From: DATIKM01 sp035477595
GTDB lineage: Bacteria > Armatimonadota > Chthonomonadetes > Chthonomonadales > CAJBBX01
Length of the DNA stretch: 5,128 nucleotides
Direction: 5' to 3'
Assembly: GCA_035477595.1 (NCBI GenBank)
Contig: DATIKM010000139.1
Span: 1 to 5,128 of the forward strand
Part shown: positions 1 through 5,128 of the stretch, piece after piece
Layout of the letters: each line of letters begins with the position of its first letter
Position numbering within the stretch: position 1 is the first letter of the stretch
Notes under the pieces: model-generated
What the model was told of the DNA's origin: nothing
The model's input: the letters and a program-made list of their open reading frames with translations, nothing else
Database searches by the model: none
Program-made: the position numbers and the translations under genes

Positions 1-1
1 G

Positions 2-724
2 GGTCTGGGCGTGTGGGCCGTCTCCCCAGCGGGTGCGTCTCGAACGTACTCGTTCACATCGGGTAACCACGCTGCGTCGGCCGCGTTCGCGATCGACGGC
101 TCGCACCTCGTCATCACCCTGACGAACACCTCGACGGAAGATACTCGGGTACCCTCCGACGTCCTCACAGCCTTCTTCTTCGGTAGCACGGCGGATCTCT
201 CGGGTCTGTCACGGGTGTCCGCGCTCCTCGCGCCCGGCAGCACGGTGATCCTCGATCCGGACGGCCCGCCGGCGGGCGGCGTGGTGGGCGGCGAGTGGGC
301 CTACAAGCTGCACGGGAGCCAGTTGCGTCCTGCCCACGGGATCAGCAGCTCGGGCCTCGACCTGTTCGGCCCGGGCGATCGCTTCCCGGGCGCCGATCTC
401 GCCTGGCCCCCTAGCCTGGCGGGCGTGAACTACGGCATCGTCTCCGCGGGCGACGACCCGGCGACTGGTAACGGTGGCATTATGAACACCGGCGGCCTGA
501 TCAAGAACGCGGTGGTCTTCCGGCTCGGAGGGCTCCCGACCGATTTTGGGCTCCACCAGCTCGGCGACACGGTGGTTTTCCAGTATGGGTCTGGCCTGAA
601 TGAGCCGAGCTTCTCGGGCCACAACCATAACTCGGGTCCTCAGATTCCCGAGTTGGCAGTCTGGCAGTTCAGCGCCTTTGTAGCTCTTGGCGGACTGGCC
701 CTGCTCCGGCGACGACGCGCCTGA
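2..724 (+). CDS. PEP-CTERM-like exosortase-dependent surface protein, 5'-truncated by window edge
   Basis: Exported surface or extracellular-matrix protein of unknown function. The reading frame is open to the left edge. Counting from the GTG at 11 as residue 1, residues 1-9 look like the end of a Sec signal peptide, with an A-G-A cleavage site before Ser10. The true start therefore lies upstream and the GTG is internal. The body (about 10-205) is a Gly/Ser/Thr/Asn-rich, probably beta-sandwich domain with the stretches VGGEWAYK (92-99), GISSSGLDLFGPGDRFPG (110-127), SAGDDPATGNGG (145-156) and FQYGSGLNEPSFSG (190-203). From memory these match a family of exosortase-dependent surface proteins, possibly the one called XDD4; this was not checked. 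The C-terminus has the three-part sorting signal: IPEL (212-215) where VPEP is usual, a hydrophobic helix (about 217-232), then RRRR (233-236). An exosortase would cleave or anchor it there; none is visible here. It is less GC-rich than its neighbours. The sorting-signal call is fairly sure and the function is unknown. Confidence 0.82.
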   Translation, partial: GLGVWAVSPAGASRTYSFTSGNHAASAAFAIDGSHLVITLTNTSTEDTRVPSDVLTAFFFGSTADLSGLSRVSALLAPGSTVILDPDGPPAGGVVGGEWAYKLHGSQLRPAHGISSSGLDLFGPGDRFPGADLAWPPSLAGVNYGIVSAGDDPATGNGGIMNTGGLIKNAVVFRLGGLPTDFGLHQLGDTVVFQYGSGLNEPSFSGHNHNSGPQIPELAVWQFSAFVALGGLALLRRRRA

Positions 725-757
725 CCTCCTTCTACCCTCCACGCCCGTAAGCAAGGC

Positions 758-790
758 GCCGTCCGACGCCGCCCCATGGCGTCGGACGGC
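758..790. terminator. Perfect 13-bp hairpin between converging genes, probable bidirectional terminator
   Basis: The arms GCCGTCCGACGCC (758-770) and GGCGTCGGACGGC (778-790) are exact reverse complements around a 7-nt loop (771-777). The hairpin starts 34 nt after the stop of the surface-protein gene and lies 60 nt beyond the stop of the converging large gene, so it could end both transcripts. Neither side has a proper T-run: CGCTGCGCCC follows on the + strand, and only a weakly T-containing CTTGCTTA follows on the - strand. It is therefore a U-tract-less terminator or a 3'-end stabilising hairpin rather than a textbook intrinsic terminator. The structure is seen directly; the termination role is inferred from its placement. 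Confidence 0.72.
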
Positions 791-799
791 CGCTGCGCC

Positions 800-866
800 C
801 GAATCGGCGCCTGTCCAGCCGCGCAGCCCCTCCTCGAACCCCGTAGTTCATCAGGGCGCCGATTCG
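800..866. repeat. 12-bp perfect inverted repeat spanning the 3' end of the large gene
   Basis: CGAATCGGCGCC (800-811) and GGCGCCGATTCG (855-866) are exact reverse complements separated by 43 nt. The right arm lies in the last codons of the minus-strand gene and the stop codon (851-853) is in the loop. A second, shorter inverted pair, GCTGCGC (792-798) with GCGCAGC (821-827), overlaps this region and could compete for folding. In minus-strand RNA the 12-bp stem would form just upstream of the 758-790 hairpin, so the two could act together at the 3' end. The function is inferred. Long GC-rich inverted repeats arise by chance more often in DNA of this composition, but 12 exact pairs including AT positions is notable. 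Confidence 0.6.
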
Positions 867-3800
867 CGGCTCTCGCTCTGCTCGAATGCCGCGCCCCGCA
901 CCTCCAGCCGCAGTGTGCCGGTGCGGAATGTGTGGCGTACCACGAGCGCGCGGCGCTCCGCCGACCACCACCAGCCCTCGCGCGAGCCGCTCATGTCGGA
1001 CACCTCGGGCAGCGCGCGCCCGTCCGCCAGCACCGCCAACGGCCGGCGCACGCAGAACATCACGGTGGCGCAGGTTCGGCCTGCCGGGTAGGCGAGCGTC
1101 AACCGCAGGCCGCTGCTTACGAGCACCGTATCGCGCACCGCCGCGGCGCTGGTGATCAGGATGCGCCGGCCGGCCGGCCCTGCGGAGGCGCTACTCACGG
1201 CCTGCTGCCCCAGCAGCGCCTCCATCGCGGTCATCATGCCCTGCGGGCCGATCCAGGCAGGCAGCACCTTCCCCTGTGGGAGGTCGTAGACGTCCGGGAA
1301 GAAGCCCGGCATCGGGTTGCCAGCCTCCGGTTGGTCGCCCAGCCGCTGCTGCTGAACGCAGGAGAGCACGATGCCCGTGGCGATGTGGCGCCAGGGGAAG
1401 CTGGGATCGTGGCGGGCGAGCGCTGTGATCGCCTGGGCGTAGACTAACCCGACCCACTGCACCGGCCGCCCGAACCACGGCACCGTGTAGAAGGTCGTTC
1501 CGAAGACGGAGACGGTCGCGTAGCGCATGGCCTCACGGTCGGCGGCGCGCCAGGTGTAGATGAACGGCAGGCCGGTGCGCGCCCAGGCCCGGGCGAACTC
1601 CAGGAACTCGATGCGCCCGGTGAGCTCGTAGGCCGCGACCCCGCACTCCACGGCGATTGCGGCCGCGCGCAGGTTCGGCGCATGGAGCGGCACCTCCCAC
1701 ACCTCGCCTCCCGCGGGCCGGCGGAAGAGGCGCCGCATGGCCGCGATCCCGCGCAGCGCGGCGTCAAGCGCCGTCCGATCGCCCGTGACGGCGGCGTACC
1801 GGAGAAGGCGGAGCGTGGGGTCCGCACAGATGCCGAGCGCCGTGTCGCCCTCCTGCCCCAGGCTGCGCGTCTGCTCGGTGGGGACGAAGGGCCACGTCCC
1901 GTCCGGGCGCTGTGCGCGGAGGATGGCCGCCACGTCGCTGGGGTGGGGCAGGTTGGCGATGGGGTCGCCCAGGTGCAGAGAGAGGGGGAAGCCGGCTGCA
2001 CCGGGCCCGTGTGCGCGGACGGCATCGGCGAGCGCCTCCGTCGCCTGCCGACGCGCCTCGGCGGCACGTACGCCAGCATTGCGGATGCCCCAGTTCCACA
2101 GCGCCAGCGCGATGTCGGGATGCCACGCTGGCGCGCGGTGGGCCTCCGCGGGCCACTGCTTGCGCTGCTCATCCCAGGCGGCAGCGCGCCGCTCCGCGCA
2201 GTAGGCCCAGTGCGTGCGGAGGTCGGGGGCGATCTCGGGGAGCGCCGGGAGCGGGCTCCGCCGGTACCAGTCCTCGACGACCTCACTCGGGTCGCGCCGC
2301 ACGGGCATTGCGAACAGCTCCACTTCAAGCGTGATGGGCCCGGACGGCTCGTACGGGCGGGCGGCGGCTCGCGTGTTCTCGTCCAGGTGCTCCGGCGACG
2401 CGGGCACCATCAGCGCCATCAGGTGACCGTTGCGGCCCTCGGCGCGGTTCGGCGACGAGAAGACCGGCTGCGGCTGGTCGCGCACGCCGTCCCACTTCCG
2501 AAGCGGGTCCCACGCGATCCCGAGCGCCCATCCGCTCTGGACGACCGTCATCAGCGGCACGGTGACCTTGATGGGCAGCGGAGCGGTGCGGTCGGCGAGG
2601 TCGGGGCCGGTGTGGTCCGGCGACGACGAGACCTCGGAGGCGGTCAGGTACTCCAGGCCAGGGAAGAGGGCGCTCTGCTTCTGCTCGCCGTCGCCGCGCC
2701 AGCCGGCGTGGACCTCGGGGAAGGTAAGGCCCCGGATCGGCTCGGCGAGCGTCGCGTCGCAGCGCAGGCGGAATCGACCGGGGCCGGCTGGCCAGATGCG
2801 GACCGCGATGCCGCCAGCCGAGGCGGCCACGCCCGCGCCCTGGTGCGCGAAGCGCAGGGGCGCTGGAGCGCGAGGACCGCCGACCGGCTGGACCCAGACT
2901 GCGGCCGGCACCACGCCGAGCGTGCGCGCCCTGCCGCCCGCGAGAGCCACGATCTCGATTGGACCGTGGCCCGTTCCCTTTCGGTGGAACCGCAGCTCGA
3001 CGTCTCCGCTCCGCAGCCGGAGCGACGGTGCGCTGTCGGGCGCGAGCACCGGCGAAGCGCTCTCCGCCACGGCATCGCCGGCATTGTCGGACCAGACGCG
3101 CACGCGCGCGGCGGCGAGCCCGGGCGGCGACGCGGGCACCGGCCACGAGACCGCCTGCTCGGCCCCCGGCGCAAGATCGTCGAGCTCCCGTTCGACGGGC
3201 GCGCCGCTCCCGACCGCCAGGGCCGCGCGCAGGCCGCGGATGGTCTCTCCGCCCGTGTTGCGCACGGCCAGGTGCGCCGTGGTCGGCTGCCCAGCCACCA
3301 GGACCGGCTCCCGGAGCCCGAAGGCGGTCACCGCCAGACGCGGGCCGATGAGGCGGAAGCTCACGTCGTCGAAATCGATACGCACACCGGCCTGCGCACC
3401 CAGCAGGATTCGAGCGGCACGCGCCTCTGCCGGCGAGCTGACCTCCGCGGAATGGAGCGCCCAGTCCCCGGCGCGGGCGCTCCCGGTCCAGTCGTTGGCG
3501 TAGGCAAGGTGCCGGCCCTCGCCGTCCAGCCAGTTCACGGTGACCTTGAAGGGTGCTCGGCCCGGCGCATGGAGACGCGTCCATGCGGCCACCCGGTAGC
3601 GGGAGCCGCCCCGCACGGGGAGCGCGTCGGAGTGTGCGTTCACCTCCCCCTGCCGGCTGCGCGTGTCTAGGCGCAGGCAGATCGCTCCGGAGCGGCCGCC
3701 GGGCACGACCTCCGCGCCAGTGGCCGAGGCGGCCGTCGGCCCATCCCAGGGGCCCGTCAACCGCCAGCCGTCCAGGCCCTGCTCGAAGCCGCCGTTCGGA

Positions 3801-3901
3801 AGCGACTCCGGCGACTCCGCCGCTGCCAATGCCGCCGAGGCGCAGGCGATGCCGGCGGCGGCGAGGAGGGTGGCGGCGATGCTAGCGGCGGTCCACGTCA
3901 T
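851..3901 (-). CDS. Large secreted multidomain protein: CBM-like, CARDB-like, beta-sandwich and (alpha/alpha)-type helical domains
   Basis: A 1016-residue protein, probably periplasmic or extracellular and acting on glycans; I do not recognise a named family. The start is set at 3901: it follows GGAG with 9-nt spacing and opens directly into a signal peptide (residues 1-28, ending LAAA before ESPES). In-frame ATGs at 3961 and 3964 would add a charged, non-signal-like leader. Order of parts: about 34-185, a carbohydrate-binding-like jelly roll, opening NGGFEQGLDGW (36-46) and closing RIDFDDVSF (174-182), the usual ends of CBM4/9-type modules; about 188-287, a CARDB-like beta-sandwich (HLAVRNTGGETI, then a LAPGAEQAVSW turn); about 294-534, a beta-rich domain; about 560-900, a helical domain with RPDGTWPF (686-693) and repeated aromatic/Ala helices, like the (alpha/alpha) toroids of glycoside hydrolases and polysaccharide lyases; about 901-1008, a beta-rich tail with GWWW. 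Catalytic residues cannot be named. It is divergent from the Tat-exported protein gene and probably co-regulated with it. The CDS is near certain; the enzyme role is inferred. Confidence 0.9.
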   Translation of the reverse strand: MTWTAASIAATLLAAAGIACASAALAAAESPESLPNGGFEQGLDGWRLTGPWDGPTAASATGAEVVPGGRSGAICLRLDTRSRQGEVNAHSDALPVRGGSRYRVAAWTRLHAPGRAPFKVTVNWLDGEGRHLAYANDWTGSARAGDWALHSAEVSSPAEARAARILLGAQAGVRIDFDDVSFRLIGPRLAVTAFGLREPVLVAGQPTTAHLAVRNTGGETIRGLRAALAVGSGAPVERELDDLAPGAEQAVSWPVPASPPGLAAARVRVWSDNAGDAVAESASPVLAPDSAPSLRLRSGDVELRFHRKGTGHGPIEIVALAGGRARTLGVVPAAVWVQPVGGPRAPAPLRFAHQGAGVAASAGGIAVRIWPAGPGRFRLRCDATLAEPIRGLTFPEVHAGWRGDGEQKQSALFPGLEYLTASEVSSSPDHTGPDLADRTAPLPIKVTVPLMTVVQSGWALGIAWDPLRKWDGVRDQPQPVFSSPNRAEGRNGHLMALMVPASPEHLDENTRAAARPYEPSGPITLEVELFAMPVRRDPSEVVEDWYRRSPLPALPEIAPDLRTHWAYCAERRAAAWDEQRKQWPAEAHRAPAWHPDIALALWNWGIRNAGVRAAEARRQATEALADAVRAHGPGAAGFPLSLHLGDPIANLPHPSDVAAILRAQRPDGTWPFVPTEQTRSLGQEGDTALGICADPTLRLLRYAAVTGDRTALDAALRGIAAMRRLFRRPAGGEVWEVPLHAPNLRAAAIAVECGVAAYELTGRIEFLEFARAWARTGLPFIYTWRAADREAMRYATVSVFGTTFYTVPWFGRPVQWVGLVYAQAITALARHDPSFPWRHIATGIVLSCVQQQRLGDQPEAGNPMPGFFPDVYDLPQGKVLPAWIGPQGMMTAMEALLGQQAVSSASAGPAGRRILITSAAAVRDTVLVSSGLRLTLAYPAGRTCATVMFCVRRPLAVLADGRALPEVSDMSGSREGWWWSAERRALVVRHTFRTGTLRLEVRGAAFEQSESRESAP

Positions 3902-3910
3902 CGTGTCGGT

Positions 3911-3914
3911 CTCC
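3911..3914 (-). promoter_or_regulatory. Ribosome binding site of the large secreted protein
   Basis: On the minus strand GGAG lies 9 nt before the ATG at 3899-3901. It favours this start over the in-frame ATGs at 3961 and 3964, which have only a poorly placed CAGGG next to them. The signal peptide beginning right at this ATG agrees with the choice. Confidence 0.65.
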
Positions 3915-3939
3915 GGCGAGCGACGGTATGGCGCGCCGC

Positions 3940-3998
3940 CTCGTTCGCTTCCTCCGGCCATCATCCCTGCAGGGGCGGACTGGCGCGGGCTCGTTCGC
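3940..3998. repeat. 9-bp direct repeat, 50-bp period, in the divergent promoter region
   Basis: CTCGTTCGC occurs at 3940-3948 and again at 3990-3998, with starts exactly 50 bp apart (close to five helical turns). Both copies are preceded by a GGCGCG stretch (GGCGCGCCGC before the first, GGCGCGGG before the second), so the similarity extends as an imperfect repeat of about 18-20 bp. Its position between two divergent genes would suit paired sites for a regulator that contacts both by looping. The repeat is seen directly; the operator role is an inference and no regulator gene is in view. Confidence 0.35.
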
Positions 3999-4005
3999 GT
4001 CGCAA

Positions 4006-4028
4006 CCCTTGCCCGCCTCCAGGCAGGG
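4006..4028 (+). other. Small bulged hairpin upstream of the Tat-exported protein gene
   Basis: CCCTTGCC (4006-4013) can pair with GGCAGGG (4022-4028), leaving one bulged T and an 8-nt loop. It lies in the probable leader of the plus-strand gene, or in the promoter region if transcription starts later. It is short and bulged, so chance is a fair explanation. Confidence 0.25.
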
Positions 4029-4030
4029 AA

Positions 4031-4046
4031 CGCCGCCCCGGCGGCG
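4031..4046 (+). other. GC-only hairpin just upstream of the Tat-exported protein gene
   Basis: CGCCGC (4031-4036) pairs exactly with GCGGCG (4041-4046) around a CCCG loop. It is directly followed by an in-frame ATG at 4048, an alternative but less likely start, and ends 13 nt before the GGAGG ribosome binding site. A stable stem here could affect ribosome loading in the mRNA leader. Short GC palindromes are common at this base composition, so the role is speculative. Confidence 0.3.
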
Positions 4047-4059
4047 AATGATCCGGGTG

Positions 4060-4064
4060 GGAGG
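4060..4064 (+). promoter_or_regulatory. Probable ribosome binding site of the Tat-exported protein gene
   Basis: GGAGG matches the anti-Shine-Dalgarno core and ends 13 nt before the ATG at 4078, a little longer than ideal. In-frame alternatives at 4048 (ATG) and 4057 (GTG) have no comparable purine-rich site ahead of them, and they would put extra residues in front of the compact Tat signal. This supports 4078. Confidence 0.55.
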
Positions 4065-4077
4065 CCAGTGCCGCGCC

Positions 4078-5128
4078 ATGACAGCCATCAACCGTCGCGT
4101 GTTCGTGCTGGGAGCCGCGTGCGCCGGAGGGGCCATCGCGGAGGGCGCCGCCGCGTGGCCTGTTGCGCGTCCGCGCACGTGGTATCTGCACGCGCCTGGG
4201 CCGACGGGCGCTTACGCAGACGGGCTGCGCCGGGCCGGGCTCCTCGGGCGCGGCGCGGGCATGGCCATCCGGAAGGCTCTGCCGGGCGCCTACATCGAGG
4301 TGGGCCCCTGGGCTTGCGCGCAGTCGCAGGTCGCACTCGCGGTTGCGCGCGGGGCGGCGCGCGCACGCGGCGGGGCTTGGGGAGTGGCGTTCTCGCCGGC
4401 TGGCCCGACCGGCCGCACCCGGTTCCTCCCCGGCGCCGAGAACGATGACGAGGCACCTGACCTCGGCCCCTCTTCAGCGCTGCACCGGCGCGTGCTCTAC
4501 CACGCCCTGATGGCGGGCGCTGACTTCGTGTACGACCCCGCCGGGCCGGCCTGCACGCTCGCCAGCGGGGGCTCGGGGGACCTCACCTCCTACGGGCGCG
4601 TGGTCCGCGACCTCCTCGCGTTCGCGCGGGACCACCCGGACCTCGGCGAGCCGTGGACGCCCCTCGCATTCGCGGTCGATGGCGAGGCGCCTCGAGAAGC
4701 GCTCGAGGCCGCTCTCCTCCCCACCGGCGCGCAGGGAGACGCGGAATCGGCCGTGCTGCCGGCGATGGTGGCGCCGGAGACGTTCGACCTGCTTCCAGCC
4801 ACCGGTGCGGTCCGCCGGAAGGGGCCGTACCGGGCAGTGGTTGCGCTCCGGCCAGGCGGTGAGCAGCGAGCCGTAGAGGAAGCGCGGCGGTGGTGCCCGT
4901 TCGCACCCGAGACCGGAGCGCCGCTGCAGGTGCGCCACCGGGCGACGGACGGAGCGTGGGTGGTGGCGGTCTACAACCCGCGCGGCGCCCGGCGCGCCGA
5001 CCCGTTCGGGACGGGGTGCGCGCTGGACCCCGCCTGCGCACTGCGCGAGCGGCTCACCCCGCGCTTCCGCGTGCGCTCGGCGCGCGCGCTGGCCGCCTGG
5101 CCCGCCGGCAGCCGCGTCGGGGTTCGGC
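4078..5128 (+). CDS. Tat-exported glycoside-hydrolase-like protein, 3'-truncated by window edge
   Basis: The frame is open from the ATG at 4078 to the right edge (350 full codons, no stop), so the C-terminus is missing. The N-terminus is a twin-arginine signal: NRRVFVLG (residues 5-12), a hydrophobic Ala/Gly-rich stretch, and likely cleavage near GAAA (24-27). This suggests export of a folded protein. Residues 78-110 (YIEVGPWACAQSQ, later GGAWGVAFSP), LHRRVLYHALMAGADFVYDP (135-154), the Y-G-R-V-V-R-D motif (172-178) and HPDLGEPWTPLAFAVDGE (186-203) resemble, from memory, the last strands of a (beta/alpha)8-barrel in glycoside-hydrolase-like proteins of Planctomycetota, Lentisphaerota and similar groups. 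A phrase like dGAWVVAVYNPRG (291-303) in the C-terminal part fits a beta-sandwich domain. Only about 50 residues lie between the signal and the first of these motifs, so the front of the barrel seems short or lost. Catalytic residues cannot be assigned. It is divergent from the large secreted protein gene, which supports a shared glycan role. The CDS is confident; the family is tentative. Confidence 0.82.
   Translation, partial: MTAINRRVFVLGAACAGGAIAEGAAAWPVARPRTWYLHAPGPTGAYADGLRRAGLLGRGAGMAIRKALPGAYIEVGPWACAQSQVALAVARGAARARGGAWGVAFSPAGPTGRTRFLPGAENDDEAPDLGPSSALHRRVLYHALMAGADFVYDPAGPACTLASGGSGDLTSYGRVVRDLLAFARDHPDLGEPWTPLAFAVDGEAPREALEAALLPTGAQGDAESAVLPAMVAPETFDLLPATGAVRRKGPYRAVVALRPGGEQRAVEEARRWCPFAPETGAPLQVRHRATDGAWVVAVYNPRGARRADPFGTGCALDPACALRERLTPRFRVRSARALAAWPAGSRVGVR

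Noticed and set aside
776..1447. A 223-codon open frame on the + strand overlapping the end of the large gene.
   Set aside because: It starts inside the loop of the 13-bp hairpin, is antisense to coherent coding sequence, and its translation is low-complexity with no motif.
1682..3670. A 662-codon open frame on the + strand, antisense to the large secreted protein.
   Set aside because: Its translation is Arg/Gly/Ala/Pro-rich with no recognisable domain or signal. Long antisense frames are expected at this GC content, and the minus-strand frame shows coherent domains and a signal peptide.
3902..3964. A longer N-terminus for the large protein, starting at ATG 3961 or 3964.
   Set aside because: It would add 20 or 21 charged residues before a clear signal peptide, and the ribosome binding site is better placed for ATG 3901.
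3965..3974. Perfect 10-bp palindrome CCCTGCAGGG in the divergent intergenic region.
   Set aside because: It has no loop for an RNA hairpin, no second copy nearby, and is short enough to be chance in GC-rich DNA.
4048..4077. An earlier start for the Tat-exported protein at ATG 4048 or GTG 4057.
   Set aside because: Neither has a good Shine-Dalgarno sequence, and GGAGG at 4060-4064 lies inside the added stretch. ATG 4078 gives a compact Tat signal. This stays a minor possibility.
3902..4077. Sigma70-type promoters for the divergent genes.
   Set aside because: TTGCGA (minus strand) and TTGCCC (plus strand) resemble -35 boxes, but no convincing -10 box lies 16-18 bp downstream, so no promoter is called.
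4078..4161. Lipoprotein signal (Cys in LGAAC) in the Tat-exported protein, and a similar GIAC in the large protein's signal peptide.
   Set aside because: In both, position -3 before Cys is Gly rather than Leu, Val or Ile, and the hydrophobic stretch runs past the Cys to Ala-rich signal peptidase I sites.
4474..5041. Overlapping minus-strand open frames under the Tat-exported protein gene.
   Set aside because: They are Arg/Pro/Ala-rich, without motifs or ribosome binding sites, and oppose a frame with a clear export signal and conserved-looking motifs.

Overview
The window is very GC-rich bacterial DNA. Hand counts of sample lines give about 80% GC in the two right-hand genes and about 58% in the left-hand gene. 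All three genes code for exported proteins: an exosortase-sorted (PEP-CTERM-like) surface protein, a large multidomain protein with a Sec signal peptide, and a protein with a twin-arginine (Tat) signal. This mix, with a carbohydrate-binding-like module, a CARDB-like module and an (alpha/alpha)-type helical domain, suggests an environmental Gram-negative polysaccharide degrader. Armatimonadota, Planctomycetota, Verrucomicrobiota or a related group are plausible. The phylum is inferred from protein style only, with no marker gene present.

Layout, left to right. (1) Positions 2-724, + strand: the 3' part of a PEP-CTERM-like surface protein, whose start and most of its signal peptide lie off the left edge. 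(2) Positions 725-850: a short spacer between converging genes. It holds a perfect 13-bp hairpin (758-790) and one arm of a perfect 12-bp inverted repeat (800-811 with 855-866) whose other arm covers the end of the next gene. (3) Positions 851-3901, - strand: a 1016-residue secreted multidomain protein that fills most of the window. (4) Positions 3902-4077: a 176-bp divergent intergenic region with ribosome binding sites for both flanking genes, a 9-bp direct repeat spaced exactly 50 bp, and two small GC-rich hairpins. (5) Positions 4078-5128, + strand: the 5' part (350 codons) of a Tat-exported glycoside-hydrolase-like protein that stays open to the right edge.

The two right-hand genes are divergently transcribed from one shared control region, and both look like exported carbohydrate-active or carbohydrate-binding proteins. 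A joint role in breaking down an external glycan is reasonable but unproven. The surface protein converges on them and is probably a separate transcription unit. I see no RNA gene, CRISPR array, insertion sequence, phage gene or toxin-antitoxin pair. No clearly new system is evident. The most useful leads are the large protein's helical domain, which I cannot assign to a family, the shared divergent control region, and the apparently short barrel of the Tat-exported protein.
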